The notes: generated by a model not told the origin, from the sequence alone. A stretch of 64,000 nucleotides of DNA from Iodobacter violaceini (GCF_011601265.1 NZ_JAAOLX010000003.1:248001-312000); one strand, 5' to 3'. Positions 28,083-37,368 are shown, counted from the first letter of the stretch. Numbers and translations are program-made.

Positions 28083-29552
28083 CTATATAAACCGGTTTAA
28101 GAATTTGACTTTGCTCCTGGCAAGCAGGATACATGGCATATTTTTTATCAATGATATAAAGATGAACAATGAAAGAAGATACACCAGCACAAACCCCGAA
28201 CCAGCAATCAGCACCCTGATTAATGGCGTAAAGCCTTCTGAAAGAAGCGATTTTATAAAGAATGAAAAAGCGCCACAAAATAATGAAACTGCAGCAATAT
28301 AGCAGGTTAAGCGCAGGTTTAATGATGCTTTAATCTTTAATCTGGGCTGCAGAACGCGCGTAAAAATAAAAAACCTGATTGCTTCTGTGGTAAAAAATGA
28401 AGCGATTAAACCCTGCAGACCAAACTGAGGATACAGCAGCAGAAACATAAGCAGTAAAAACACAAACATCGACATTTGTATTTTCATCTTTACATTTATT
28501 TCACTTAATGAATCCAGAGTCATGCCGCAAATCTGATTTAAATATACAAAGCCGACAATGCAACTAAACCATGCCGTCACCATTCCGGCATATTGCCAGT
28601 TTTTCCCAAGCAGAATAAATACAATATCACTGGAAAAAACAGATATAAAGAAACCTACAGGAAACGCATAAATTCCGACGGCCAGAATACTTAATAAAAA
28701 ATAATCAGCAATATCTGCCCCGGCATTTCTGGCCCTTGACATAATTGGAAACATTATTTTTGAATAAATATTGACGACATTCTGCACCGGCAGATGTGCA
28801 ATAAGCTGGCCACGGTTATATTGTCCGGCAATAGAGTCGCCCAGCAATTTACCCACTAAAAGTGAATCTGAATTCAAAGAAAAAAACTCTACAAAACCAA
28901 TCAGAGAATACTTTGAACCAAAAAGTAAAAAACTTTTGCAACGCTCAAAATCGATCGCTCGGATAACTGGGTGCCGGGTCAGCACATAAGATAAAATGGC
29001 ACTCATCCAAATTTGTGTGCTGACTGCAGCAACTAAAGACCACACGCCCATACCCAGACAGGCCATTGATAAGCCAACCACACCATACGATACAATATAA
29101 GACACCGCATCGATAATCGATATCGCTTTAAACCGGGTTTCTCTTCGCAGCAAACTTTGCGCAACGACAGAAAAACCAGCCACAATAAAATTTAAAGCAA
29201 GGCATTGCAATACCAGAGTTAATTTTGGCATGGCAAAGAATGATGAAAATAATGGCGCCAGAAGCATGGCCAATAAAGAAAAAAACAAAGCTACACTCAA
29301 TGAAACATAAAGCGCTGCAGCAATATCTTTATCGTCAATTTCCTGGCGCTGAATAATAGCCGGGCCAATACCCAGCTGAGCAAAATAGCTTAAAAACCTC
29401 AAGCCTATATTTGCAAGAGCAACTAATCCAAATGCGGCAGGATCAATTAATCTGGCTAAAACAGCCATAAATATAATTTGAAAGCCTGCCACTGCAACGG
29501 TCGAAGCGGTCCCCCAGCTCATTCCCAGCTTTACTTTATTTAAATCAGACAT
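28083..29552 (-). CDS. Oligosaccharide flippase (Wzx/WzxC-like, MOP superfamily)
   Basis: 489 residues with about fourteen hydrophobic segments. It moves the undecaprenyl-diphosphate-linked repeat unit across the inner membrane. The N-terminal segment KLGMSWGTASTVAVAGFQ followed by RLIDPAAFGLVALANIG is typical of the WzxC/MviN-like polysaccharide export group, and QRQEIDDKDIAAAL follows the second helix as in WzxC. Gene order is fcl, wzx, then two GT4 genes. The ATG is 19 bases past the fcl stop. Assignment as flippase is firm at superfamily level; the substrate is inferred from the locus. Confidence 0.9.
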   Translation of the reverse strand: MSDLNKVKLGMSWGTASTVAVAGFQIIFMAVLARLIDPAAFGLVALANIGLRFLSYFAQLGIGPAIIQRQEIDDKDIAAALYVSLSVALFFSLLAMLLAPLFSSFFAMPKLTLVLQCLALNFIVAGFSVVAQSLLRRETRFKAISIIDAVSYIVSYGVVGLSMACLGMGVWSLVAAVSTQIWMSAILSYVLTRHPVIRAIDFERCKSFLLFGSKYSLIGFVEFFSLNSDSLLVGKLLGDSIAGQYNRGQLIAHLPVQNVVNIYSKIMFPIMSRARNAGADIADYFLLSILAVGIYAFPVGFFISVFSSDIVFILLGKNWQYAGMVTAWFSCIVGFVYLNQICGMTLDSLSEINVKMKIQMSMFVFLLLMFLLLYPQFGLQGLIASFFTTEAIRFFIFTRVLQPRLKIKASLNLRLTCYIAAVSLFCGAFSFFIKSLLSEGFTPLIRVLIAGSGFVLVYLLSLFIFISLIKNMPCILLARSKVKFLNRFI

Positions 29553-29571
29553 TAAATCTACCTTTAAAGTA

Positions 29572-30543
29572 CTAAATGCCTGATCTGTTCATAAACTCTT
29601 GGTAAGCAATGGCTAAGCCTTGCTTAAATTTCATTTTATCTTTCCAGCCCATGCCATTTAAGCGGCTTACATCCTGCAATTTACGCATCGTGCCATCAGG
29701 CTTACTTGCATCAAATACCAACTCGCCCTTAAAGCCCACCACATCACAAATCGTGGTGGCTAATTCACGAATGGTCATATCTTCACCCGTGCCAATATTT
29801 ATCAGGGGCGGGTGCTGATCATTTAATTGATTTTTATATTCAGCATCGGGCAAATTCAGTAAATATACACAGGCTTCAGCCATGTCTTCGCAATATAAAA
29901 ATTCCCGGCGCGGTGTACCGCTGCCCCATACCATCATTTCTTTTGCGCCACTTTCTTTCGCTTCGTGTGCTTTACGAATAAGGGCAGGAATCACATGGCT
30001 GTTTTCCGGGTGGTAATTGTCCCCCGGGCCATAAAGATTGGTCGGCATAACGGCCAGATATTGGGTGCCATACTGGCGGTTGTAGCTCCAGCACATTTCA
30101 ATACCAGCAATTTTAGCCAAGGCATAGGGTTGATTTGTTTGCTCTAAAGGCCCCGTCAAGAGATATTCTTCTTTAATCGGTTGCGGGCAATCTTTAGGGT
30201 AAATGCAGCTGGAGCCCAAAAACATCAGGCGGTTAACGCCATGCTGATAAGCAGCATGGATCACATTATTTTGTATCATTAAATTTTGATAAATAAAATC
30301 GCCACGATAAACATTATTAGCGTGAATACCGCCTACTTTTGCTGCAGCTAAAAATACAAAATCAGGTTTTTCTGCTGCAAAAAATGCGTCAACTGCAGCC
30401 TGATTGGTGAGGTCTAATTCTGCATGCGTGCGTGTAACAATATTGCTCAGCCCCTGCTTATTTAATTCACGCACAATAGCAGAGCCCACCATGCCACGAT
30501 GGCCGGCAATATAGATTTTATGTTCAGGTGAAATATATGACAT
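29572..30543 (-). CDS. fcl: GDP-L-fucose synthase
   Basis: 323 residues. It epimerises and reduces GDP-4-keto-6-deoxymannose to GDP-L-fucose with NADPH in the cytoplasm. The short-chain dehydrogenase fold has [14 protein letters not shown] (about 14-27) for cofactor, SSCIYP with the catalytic Ser (about 107-112), and the YxxxK pair in [20 protein letters not shown] (about 136-155). The family segment [20 protein letters not shown] is complete. It is directly downstream of gmd, as in the colanic acid locus. Together the pair makes L-fucose a predicted component of the EPS. Confidence 0.95.
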   Translation of the reverse strand: MSYISPEHKIYIAGHRGMVGSAIVRELNKQGLSNIVTRTHAELDLTNQAAVDAFFAAEKPDFVFLAAAKVGGIHANNVYRGDFIYQNLMIQNNVIHAAYQHGVNRLMFLGSSCIYPKDCPQPIKEEYLLTGPLEQTNQPYALAKIAGIEMCWSYNRQYGTQYLAVMPTNLYGPGDNYHPENSHVIPALIRKAHEAKESGAKEMMVWGSGTPRREFLYCEDMAEACVYLLNLPDAEYKNQLNDQHPPLINIGTGEDMTIRELATTICDVVGFKGELVFDASKPDGTMRKLQDVSRLNGMGWKDKMKFKQGLAIAYQEFMNRSGI

Positions 30544-30598
30544 TTTATTTATTCAATTTATCAGGGTGAAAGGCCGGACATAATCGCCCGGATTAATT

Positions 30599-31726
30599 TT
30601 ACTGCTCTGTAGAAACTGCTACAGAATAGCCATGTGTTTTAAGCAGAGCGTGCTGGCGTGCCTGCACTAAATCATGAGCGACCATTTCTTTAACCAATTC
30701 CGGCAAGGTTGTTTCTGGCGTCCAGCCTAATTTTTCTTTGGCTTTTGTCGGATCACCCAAGAGTGTTTCAACCTCTGCCGGGCGGAAATAGCGCGGGTCT
30801 ACTTGCATAATGATATCGCCCACTTTTAAAGCCGGTGCTTTATCGCCTTCAATACTGGCAATAATGGCTTTTTCATCAACGCCATTTCCCTCAAAAGAAA
30901 GCGTCATTCCCAGCTCAGCTGCCGCCATGCGAATAAAATCGCGTACGCTGTATTGCACACCTGTGGCAATCACAAAATCATCCGGCGTGTCCTGCTGCAA
31001 CATCATCCACTGCATTTTGACGTAATCACGGGCATGGCCCCAATCACGCAGAGAATCAATATTGCCCATAAACAGGCATTTTTCTAATCCCTGGGCGATA
31101 TTAGCGAGACCACGGGTAATTTTGCGTGTTACGAATGTTTCGCCACGGCGCGGGCTTTCATGATTAAACAAAATACCATTACATGCATACATACCGTAGG
31201 CTTCGCGATAATTCACCACAATCCAATAGGCATACATCTTTGCCACGGCATAGGGGCTGCGCGGATGAAATGGCGTCGTTTCTTTTTGCGGAGTCTCTTG
31301 CACTAATCCATACAGCTCTGAAGTAGATGCCTGATAAAAACGGGTTTTCTTTTCCAGGCCTAAAAAGCGAATAGCTTCTAACAGGCGCAATGTACCCATT
31401 GCATCCACGTCAGCCGTATATTCAGGCGATTCAAAGCTCACTGCCACATGCGATTGCGCGCCAAGGTTATAAACCTCATCCGGCTGCACTTCCTGCAGAA
31501 TGCGGGTTAAATTAGATGAATCGCTTAAATCACCGTAGTGCAATTTAAAGCTGTTATTGCCATGGTGCGGATCCTGGTAAATATGATCAACGCGCTGGGT
31601 ATTAAACGACGAAGCGCGGCGTTTAATACCATGTACTTCATAGCCTTTTTCTAAAAGAAACTCAGCAAGATAAGAACCATCCTGGCCGGTAACGCCTGTA
31701 ATCAGTGCAACTTTTTTTTGAGCCAT
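30599..31726 (-). CDS. gmd: GDP-mannose 4,6-dehydratase
   Basis: 375 residues, the usual length. It removes water from GDP-mannose to give GDP-4-keto-6-deoxymannose, using bound NADP. Motifs: [18 protein letters not shown] (about 6-23), [14 protein letters not shown] with the catalytic Thr/Ser-Glu (about 132-145), and the YxxxK pair in [12 protein letters not shown] (about 156-167). ATG 31726 follows GGGA; a TTG one codon upstream is unlikely. It lies 55 bases before fcl. GDP-mannose comes from manC/cpsG at the far end of the same locus. Product use could include D-rhamnose or perosamine, but adjacent fcl points to fucose. Confidence 0.96.
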   Translation of the reverse strand: MAQKKVALITGVTGQDGSYLAEFLLEKGYEVHGIKRRASSFNTQRVDHIYQDPHHGNNSFKLHYGDLSDSSNLTRILQEVQPDEVYNLGAQSHVAVSFESPEYTADVDAMGTLRLLEAIRFLGLEKKTRFYQASTSELYGLVQETPQKETTPFHPRSPYAVAKMYAYWIVVNYREAYGMYACNGILFNHESPRRGETFVTRKITRGLANIAQGLEKCLFMGNIDSLRDWGHARDYVKMQWMMLQQDTPDDFVIATGVQYSVRDFIRMAAAELGMTLSFEGNGVDEKAIIASIEGDKAPALKVGDIIMQVDPRYFRPAEVETLLGDPTKAKEKLGWTPETTLPELVKEMVAHDLVQARQHALLKTHGYSVAVSTEQ

Positions 31727-31750
31727 CAAGAAAATCCCAGTCAGTATATT

Positions 31751-32422
31751 TCAATTAAATCCAAAATTTTTTCTATTCTTTTCAGAGATTGCTGCACCAA
31801 AACTCTTCAAGAAGACTTCCTGCTTTTTATATGCATCATCGACGTTTTCATCAATACTTGAAACACGAATGAGCATACCATCAGGGATATAGCCCTTAAC
31901 CCCATAGGATAATTGATTCAATTTAAAGCTGGTTGTATTGTTTACCGCTTTTAATCCAACTGTCAGCCAGTAGGTGATGGGCTCTACCCTCTGGTTCTGC
32001 CTGGCAATTAAATGCCGGACAGGAATATCACCATATTGCGAGCTAAAAACAGCCTCTTTATTTTGTGAAATATTAAAACCCTGAGCGGGATAACAAACTT
32101 CAGGCCTGTGGACCTGTCTGCCGCCGTTATCTCTCTGATCCGGGCCATAGGCAATTGAGAGCATCATCCGCTCGCCCTTGCTGTTTACATAGGTGCGCAT
32201 TAATAAATTTGAATACAGTTTACTTAAAGCCGCTTCAACATCAGGTGCCTGCACCAGTGCAACGGCTGCATCTTCTTTTTTCCATCCATCAAAGCTGAGC
32301 GGAATCATTTTCTCTAAATCAATATGATGAATATCCGCCATCACAATTCTGGGGGTAACTATATACGTAAAGAGTGCAGTTAAACCCATCAGGATAAAAA
32401 GGATAATTCTTTTGTTTACCAT
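31751..32422 (-). CDS. epsI: EpsI family protein, exosortase-associated
   Basis: 223 residues (DUF3485/EpsI family). One N-terminal membrane segment (about 5-28) is followed by a periplasmic domain with the conserved VHRPEVCYPAQGF (about 105-117), whose Cys is typical of the family. EpsI genes occur next to exosortase genes in EPS loci, and in some species the two are fused. The biochemical role is not established; it is thought to assist the exosortase or EPS export. The ATG overlaps the exosortase stop by one base, so the pair is coupled. It is next to gmd. Confidence 0.9.
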   Translation of the reverse strand: MVNKRIILFILMGLTALFTYIVTPRIVMADIHHIDLEKMIPLSFDGWKKEDAAVALVQAPDVEAALSKLYSNLLMRTYVNSKGERMMLSIAYGPDQRDNGGRQVHRPEVCYPAQGFNISQNKEAVFSSQYGDIPVRHLIARQNQRVEPITYWLTVGLKAVNNTTSFKLNQLSYGVKGYIPDGMLIRVSSIDENVDDAYKKQEVFLKSFGAAISEKNRKNFGFN

Positions 32423-33297
32423 TATTTTGCGGCCTTTTTAACGAAGATCAGCCCTAGTAAAAAATCTGTTATAAAAAAAGCAATCAGAGCAACCGCAAAA
32501 ACCACCATACCTGCAAAGCTATGTATAAAGCCCTGGCCTGCCGCATCGCCAAAATGATACGTCACCAATATTAAAATCATCACACGAATTACATTGGCTA
32601 TAAATGCAATCGGCACAACACATAAAAACAGCACAATACCGCGCCAGCTAAAACCATATCCGCCAATGTGGATATATAACAAGCCCAGTGCAAACAGGCT
32701 GAATAAAGAATTCATGCCCGAGCATGCATCTGCAACTAACAGCTGGTATTGCCCTACCACCAGCATGACCCCTGAGCGGGCAACCGGATAATTGGCCGCA
32801 TAAAGCAAAACCTCTGCCCAGTGCGATACCTGGCTTTTGAGCCCGCTGGTTAATGCATCAACCACTACGCCTGGTAGTGGAATTAAAAAAACAATAAATG
32901 AAATAGCAAAAAAATATTTTTTTAAAGCGGCACTTCCGGATATAAGTAAAATCAGCCCGCAGAGCATGGGAATAAAGGCCCCAACCTCAAACAACCAGAT
33001 TTCCTGTGACCGGCCGAGAATATAAGACAAAGCCCCCGCAAAAAATATAATGGCACCCGCAATATTATTGCTTCGCACCTCTGCTGGCTGGCCTTCTGTA
33101 TTGGTCTTATAGAAAAGCCACAGAATAATCGCCAGAATAAATGGGCCATGCCCCTGCTCGGGGGTTTGCCATAAATCCTGACTTAAATCTGCGATAGTAG
33201 GTATGCAAAGAATAGAAAAACCTAAGATAAGCAAATAATTCAGCCGGATAAATTGCACAATTGATTCCGGAATATAGCGGGCAAGCAAAGAACTCAT
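32422..33297 (-). CDS. xrtB: Exosortase B
   Basis: 291 residues with about eight membrane helices. Exosortases are membrane transpeptidases predicted to cut and relocate PEP-CTERM proteins, analogous to sortase. The catalytic triad is visible: Cys192 in VADACSGMNSLFSLFALGLL, Arg238 in AFIANVIRVMILI and His259 in GFIHSFAGM. It corresponds to EpsH of the methanolan locus. Placement between epsG and epsI, together with epsBDEFL, identifies type B rather than A. No PEP-CTERM substrate gene is seen in this window, so its target must be encoded elsewhere or not exist. Confidence 0.93.
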   Translation of the reverse strand: MSSLLARYIPESIVQFIRLNYLLILGFSILCIPTIADLSQDLWQTPEQGHGPFILAIILWLFYKTNTEGQPAEVRSNNIAGAIIFFAGALSYILGRSQEIWLFEVGAFIPMLCGLILLISGSAALKKYFFAISFIVFLIPLPGVVVDALTSGLKSQVSHWAEVLLYAANYPVARSGVMLVVGQYQLLVADACSGMNSLFSLFALGLLYIHIGGYGFSWRGIVLFLCVVPIAFIANVIRVMILILVTYHFGDAAGQGFIHSFAGMVVFAVALIAFFITDFLLGLIFVKKAAK

Positions 33298-33300
33298 CTT

Positions 33301-34155
33301 TTATGATCCTAATAAAACGCAGCCTAACACCTCGGCACCCGCCATTTCACACTGATCACGCAACTGAGCTAAATCTTTAAGTGATGTTTTATGACGTACT
33401 GCCACTAAAATAACGCCTTTTGTTCTTGCGGCCAGCAATTGCACATCGGCAGCTTTTGCGCTGGGTGGCGCATCATATAAAATCACATCATAAATAGATT
33501 CTAATTCGGCCGTAAACTCCCCCATATCCCCTTTTGATAATAACTCCTGGGGATTAGGTGCTTTAGTTCCTGCAGTTAATACGCTTAAATCCAATAAGCC
33601 CTCAACATGCTGAATAGCCGTTTGAATAGGCACGCGCCCTGCCAAAACTTCACTAAAGCCCTGACGGTTTTGCAGACCAAATAAATCATGCTGATGCGGC
33701 TGACGTAAATTTGCATCAACCAGTAATGTCTTTTCACCTAATTGCGAAAAAACAATGGCTAAATTTGCAATTAATTCGCCAGCGACTTCATCGCATGATG
33801 CAATTAAAACACTTTTATGCCCAAGGCTGATCCAGCGTAATAAAATCTGGCTGCGCAAACAGCGTACTTCTTCAACAATTTTATCAAAAGGATCATATGC
33901 GGCAACAAGGCTGGGGCTCAGCTTTGATTGCCCTTTTTGCAAATATGGATATGAAAATTGTAAGGCCAAAACCTGCTGAATATCGGCTTCGCTGATATAA
34001 CCTAAACGAATTGCGGCCTCCCCAAAACGTATTCCTTCTTCTTTTTGCAAAAGAAGAACTTTCTCAGCCTGGGCGCTATCCAGCTTGCCGTTATCTAATA
34101 GTAGTTTTCCAATATTACTGCTTGAATTTGTTTTTTCAACCTGAGCAGCTATCAT
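33301..34155 (-). CDS. epsG: EpsG-type chain-length tyrosine kinase homologue, degenerate
   Basis: 284 residues, cytoplasmic partner of the chain-length protein EpsF. The N-terminal module (about 14-72) looks like the GspE/MshE N-domain: GKLLLDNGKLDSAQAEKVL, then RFGEAAIRLGYISEADIQQV. The C-terminal part has the BY-kinase fold, but the P-loop region (residues 120-132, ASCDEVAGELIAN) lacks the GxGK[S/T] residues: Lys is Ala and Ser/Thr is Gly. Walker A' reads LLVDANLRQP (second Asp changed to Asn) and Walker B VILYDAPP. No C-terminal tyrosine cluster is present. It probably regulates EpsF without kinase activity; that is inference. The ATG overlaps the epsF stop by four bases. Confidence 0.88.
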   Translation of the reverse strand: MIAAQVEKTNSSSNIGKLLLDNGKLDSAQAEKVLLLQKEEGIRFGEAAIRLGYISEADIQQVLALQFSYPYLQKGQSKLSPSLVAAYDPFDKIVEEVRCLRSQILLRWISLGHKSVLIASCDEVAGELIANLAIVFSQLGEKTLLVDANLRQPHQHDLFGLQNRQGFSEVLAGRVPIQTAIQHVEGLLDLSVLTAGTKAPNPQELLSKGDMGEFTAELESIYDVILYDAPPSAKAADVQLLAARTKGVILVAVRHKTSLKDLAQLRDQCEMAGAEVLGCVLLGS

Positions 34156-35549
34156 GCGGCATCTCCTGCAGTTGCTCTTCTTTTACCCTGGTATTGATTA
34201 CCGAATAATTTTTTTGCATCTTCCTTGCCCAGCTCTGCCAATACATGCAGGCCTAAATAGCTTTCAATATCAACTTTAGTGCGTATTCTTCTGTTTAAAA
34301 ATTCAAGCACTAATATTGATGCCACAGCAAGTAATGCACCTACAAAAACTGCCAGCAGCATATTCAATGAAGTTCGTGGCTTTGAATGAGTGAGTGGGGC
34401 AATTGCCGATTTCAAAATGGTGATATTACTTTGATCCGCGCGGCTTTCCAGCATGGTCTGGCTAAAGCGCTGCAGTGCCTGGTCGTAGCTGCGCTGAGCG
34501 TTATCCACATTGCGTTGCAATACATCGATATTGGCGCGGCCTGATTTAAGCTCCAGCACCCGCTCTTTTTGCGCTTTCATCGCCTGATTTAAAGCAGCTT
34601 GCCGTGATTGAGAATTCCCCGCCACACCGCTTAATCCGCCTGAATATTGCAGCATTAATTCATTCAGCTGATTCTGCGTTGCGGTGACTTCTGCTAAAGC
34701 CTGCCGGTAATGCGGATGATTAGGGCCATTCTTAACAGCCAGTTCTTTTAACTTTGCTTCCTGTGCAGAAAGCTGGCCTTTTAATTGCAAAATCAGAGGG
34801 TTATTTAATACATCAGGGGCCGTCTGCCCGCCACGGGCGCGTGCTTGTGCATCAAAAGTTTGTGCTTGCGCACCAACCAGCTGGCTGGATATTTCATTTA
34901 AGCGCTGCATTTCAATATCGAGCCGCTCATCCGTCGCTACAATGCCTTTTTCTTGCTGATACTCAGATAATTTTTGCTGCGTTTTTTCTAAATTAGCCTG
35001 CAATGTTTTTAACTGCTCTTGAAAGAAAATATTATTTTGCTGAGCAGATGCCATTTTAATATCGACCGTAGTCCTGATATAGGCCTGAGTAAAAGCATTA
35101 GCCAAAGCGGCTGCAAATTGGGGATCAGTTGCTGTGTAAGATAAATTAATCACATTACTTTCACGGCTGGGCTTTACTTCTAAACCTTTTAATAAAGACT
35201 CGGCAAACCAATTACGAATATCCCCCCTGCCTTTGGTGGCCTCCATAAATTGAGCCTGTGCTTCTGGCAATTTGGCCAGTCCCAAAGCATCCACAACTTT
35301 AAGCGCACCATTCTGACTGGCAATCATTTCAACTTGCGTTGCCATAAAACTAGGCGCTAAAAAGCCTGCAACCTGCTGGCCAGTAACAGGGTCTGTTGCT
35401 TTAACATCCACGGCCAGCGCGGCATCTGAAGTATATTGCTTCGGTAATAGAAAACTAATGACCAGAGTGGCCAAAATAATAGCGAAGAATATGCTGATAC
35501 CTGTTATTTTTCTGGCTCGCAAAATATTGATAAATTGTTCAAGTGTCAT
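34152..35549 (-). CDS. epsF: EpsF chain-length determinant (Wzz/PCP family)
   Basis: 465 residues. Inner-membrane polysaccharide co-polymerase that sets EPS chain length. One membrane helix lies near each end: about 15-35 (ISIFFAIILATLVISFLL) and about 405-425 (LLAVFVGALLAVASILV). The periplasmic part between them has long coiled-coil helices (about 175-230 and 300-365). The Pro-rich motif usual before the second helix is present as IAPLTHSKPRT. The start overlaps the TGA of a 36-codon upstream ORF in ATGA form, and the stop overlaps epsG. It differs from BY-kinase fusions in that the kinase is a separate protein. Confidence 0.93.
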   Translation of the reverse strand: MTLEQFINILRARKITGISIFFAIILATLVISFLLPKQYTSDAALAVDVKATDPVTGQQVAGFLAPSFMATQVEMIASQNGALKVVDALGLAKLPEAQAQFMEATKGRGDIRNWFAESLLKGLEVKPSRESNVINLSYTATDPQFAAALANAFTQAYIRTTVDIKMASAQQNNIFFQEQLKTLQANLEKTQQKLSEYQQEKGIVATDERLDIEMQRLNEISSQLVGAQAQTFDAQARARGGQTAPDVLNNPLILQLKGQLSAQEAKLKELAVKNGPNHPHYRQALAEVTATQNQLNELMLQYSGGLSGVAGNSQSRQAALNQAMKAQKERVLELKSGRANIDVLQRNVDNAQRSYDQALQRFSQTMLESRADQSNITILKSAIAPLTHSKPRTSLNMLLAVFVGALLAVASILVLEFLNRRIRTKVDIESYLGLHVLAELGKEDAKKLFGNQYQGKRRATAGDAA

Positions 35550-35656
35550 ATTAAATTAAGCTCTTTAATAATAAGTACATATTTGCTTTTGAATTCACGC
35601 CATTTACCCTGGCCAGTAATCGGTGGCGATTTTAAAATTGCGAAGAGCTGTTTCAT
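35546..35656 (-). CDS. Unannotated 36-residue ORF between epsE and epsF
   Basis: A 36-residue ORF (MKQLFAILKSPP at the N-terminus, IIKELNLI at the C-terminus) fills the whole 106-base gap between epsE and epsF. Its ATG overlaps the epsE stop by one base (TAATG), and its TGA overlaps the epsF start (ATGA), so both ends are in classical coupling arrangement. AGGA lies about 12 bases before the ATG, inside epsE. The peptide is basic (six Lys, one Arg against two Glu), with a Trp in GKWREF and no membrane segment. I recognise no family. It could be a real small protein or a leader that couples epsE and epsF translation; chance cannot be excluded at this length. Confidence 0.55.
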   Translation of the reverse strand: MKQLFAILKSPPITGQGKWREFKSKYVLIIKELNLI

Positions 35657-36441
35657 TAAAAAAGACTTTCCTGAACGAAAATTGTGTCATTTTCCTGCAA
35701 AAAATCTGTCAGTTTTGCTTCTATCGTAGTCATTGCACCAAATTGATCCACCCGGTGAATTTCTAAATTACGCTGTGATGCACGGGGATTAAATCCGCCA
35801 GCCAGAGCCAGCCCCTGCATGACTGTCATTTTAGGCTCCATGCGAAATGCACCAGGGCGATTAACCTCACCATAGATATAAAATTGCTGAGCGCGCGGCA
35901 CATAAATAACATCGCCATTAGCCACCGCCATATTGCGCTTTGTTTCATCAGATGATTTCATCGACTGGCTTAAGCTATATTCAATCCGGTCTGATCCGCG
36001 CAAAATCACGATGGTATCGCCGGCATTTGAATTCAGCCCCCCTGCAATCGCAATTAAATCAACGAGGCCAGTCGCACCTTCAAGTGCATAGCGGCCGGCC
36101 CGATTCACCTCACCAATCACCGCTATTCGCTGGCTGCGGTATTGAGAAATCATTACGCTAACATTAGGGTTATTTACAAATCCGCCTTTTTTTAAATTAC
36201 CCGCAATAAGAGCCTCTGCCTCTGTGTACTGCAAGCCTAAAAGCTTGATATCGCCTAATAAAGGAAATGAAACAGCTCCCTTATCATTAAGCTGCAATTC
36301 AGTACTTAAATCGGGGTGATCATAGATACTTATTTTTACAATATCACCCGGCCCAAGGCGGTACTCTGCATTAGGCGCGGCCATTGCAAAAAAACTGATG
36401 AATAAACCCCAGACAAAGACAATTACTCGGGTAACTTTCAT
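35656..36441 (-). CDS. epsE: EpsE polysaccharide export protein (Wza/SLBB family)
   Basis: 261 residues. It forms the periplasmic export channel for EPS. A signal peptide ends at about residue 21 (FFAMAAP). The poly-export domain starts YRLGPGDIVKISIYDHPDLS (about 27-46) and is followed by two SLBB-type regions, VIGEVNRAGRYALEGATGL and IYGEVNRPGAFRMEPKMTV. There is no lipobox Cys at the cleavage site and no C-terminal amphipathic helix as in Wza of E. coli (379 residues), so it is unlikely to cross the outer membrane alone; EpsL may supply the outer-membrane pore. Its ATG overlaps the epsD stop by one base. Confidence 0.93.
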   Translation of the reverse strand: MKVTRVIVFVWGLFISFFAMAAPNAEYRLGPGDIVKISIYDHPDLSTELQLNDKGAVSFPLLGDIKLLGLQYTEAEALIAGNLKKGGFVNNPNVSVMISQYRSQRIAVIGEVNRAGRYALEGATGLVDLIAIAGGLNSNAGDTIVILRGSDRIEYSLSQSMKSSDETKRNMAVANGDVIYVPRAQQFYIYGEVNRPGAFRMEPKMTVMQGLALAGGFNPRASQRNLEIHRVDQFGAMTTIEAKLTDFLQENDTIFVQESLF

Positions 36442-37334
36442 TATTTAAGTCCTTTCAATCCCGCTTTGATGCCATCATCAGCTGCTGCGGCAGGGCTGCT
36501 CGCGCCGGGTGCCTGCTCTGCAAATTTTTGTGTGTATTCAATTTTTGCAGCATCGCGCAATGCTTTAATTTTAATTTTAGCGTCGGTTTGCACTTTATCA
36601 TTTTGCAAATAGCGCTGAATCAAAGGTGATGCGTTCTCTTTAGGCACCGGAGCTAAAATGCTTTCTTTTAATAAGAGCAAAACAACTTTATCGCCTTCCG
36701 GCATTGTGATGATATCGCCTGTTTTCATCGCTGAAAATTTTGGCAATAAAGTAAGAGGCAATTGCTCTGCGGTCCGTTTTACTTCGTTTTCACTGAACTT
36801 AATCTGTGCAGAGGTAAAAATACTTTTAACCTGCTGTGCATTACCCGCCTTATCCAGCTGCCTGGTTAAATCTTCGTTATATGATTTTTTATCTACGCTG
36901 AATACAATAAATTCGTAGTTTTTGCGCTCTGCAAAAAGGGCAGGATTATCATTATAAAATTTATCAATATCAGCCGGTTTTAAAGCCTCTGGCTTACCCA
37001 ATACACGCTCTGCCGCGGCCTGAGCAAGAATCTGGCGTTTTGCTGATTCTATAGATTGCAAAACATTAGGCTCTCTGTCTAATTTAAGCTCGGTGGCTTT
37101 TTGCACCAGTAATTCCTGATCAATCAGCTGATCAAGCATCTGCTGTTTCATTGCCGGTGTTGCTGCCTGCACACGCCCCAGCAATGTATTTAACTGATGC
37201 ACTGTAATTTCTGTTTTATTAACGGTTGCCAAGACCTGGCTTGGGGATTTCTTTTCCTCTTTATCACCACATCCTGCCAATAATGCTACAGCCGCAATCG
37301 TTAAAGCCAGTGGTTTCATTTTTGTTTTAAACAC
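36441..37334 (-). CDS. epsD: EpsD peptidyl-prolyl isomerase-like lipoprotein
   Basis: 297 residues. It belongs to the EpsD family of exosortase-B EPS loci, related to SurA/parvulin proteins. A lipoprotein signal is seen: VFKTKMKPLALTIAAVALL then the lipobox LAGC, so the protein is probably anchored in a membrane facing the periplasm. The SurA-like N-terminal helices are VHQLNTLLGRVQAATPAMKQ and QMLDQLIDQELLVQKA. The parvulin core is poorly conserved and isomerase activity is uncertain. The GTG at 37334 is preferred because AGGGGA precedes it; ATG 37319 is an alternative that keeps the lipobox. Longer starts overlap epsB. The role is likely folding or assembly of the export machinery. Confidence 0.85.
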   Translation of the reverse strand: MFKTKMKPLALTIAAVALLAGCGDKEEKKSPSQVLATVNKTEITVHQLNTLLGRVQAATPAMKQQMLDQLIDQELLVQKATELKLDREPNVLQSIESAKRQILAQAAAERVLGKPEALKPADIDKFYNDNPALFAERKNYEFIVFSVDKKSYNEDLTRQLDKAGNAQQVKSIFTSAQIKFSENEVKRTAEQLPLTLLPKFSAMKTGDIITMPEGDKVVLLLLKESILAPVPKENASPLIQRYLQNDKVQTDAKIKIKALRDAAKIEYTQKFAEQAPGASSPAAAADDGIKAGLKGLK

Positions 37335-37368
37335 GGTGAATCCCCTAAGAATTATTGTGAGATGAATT

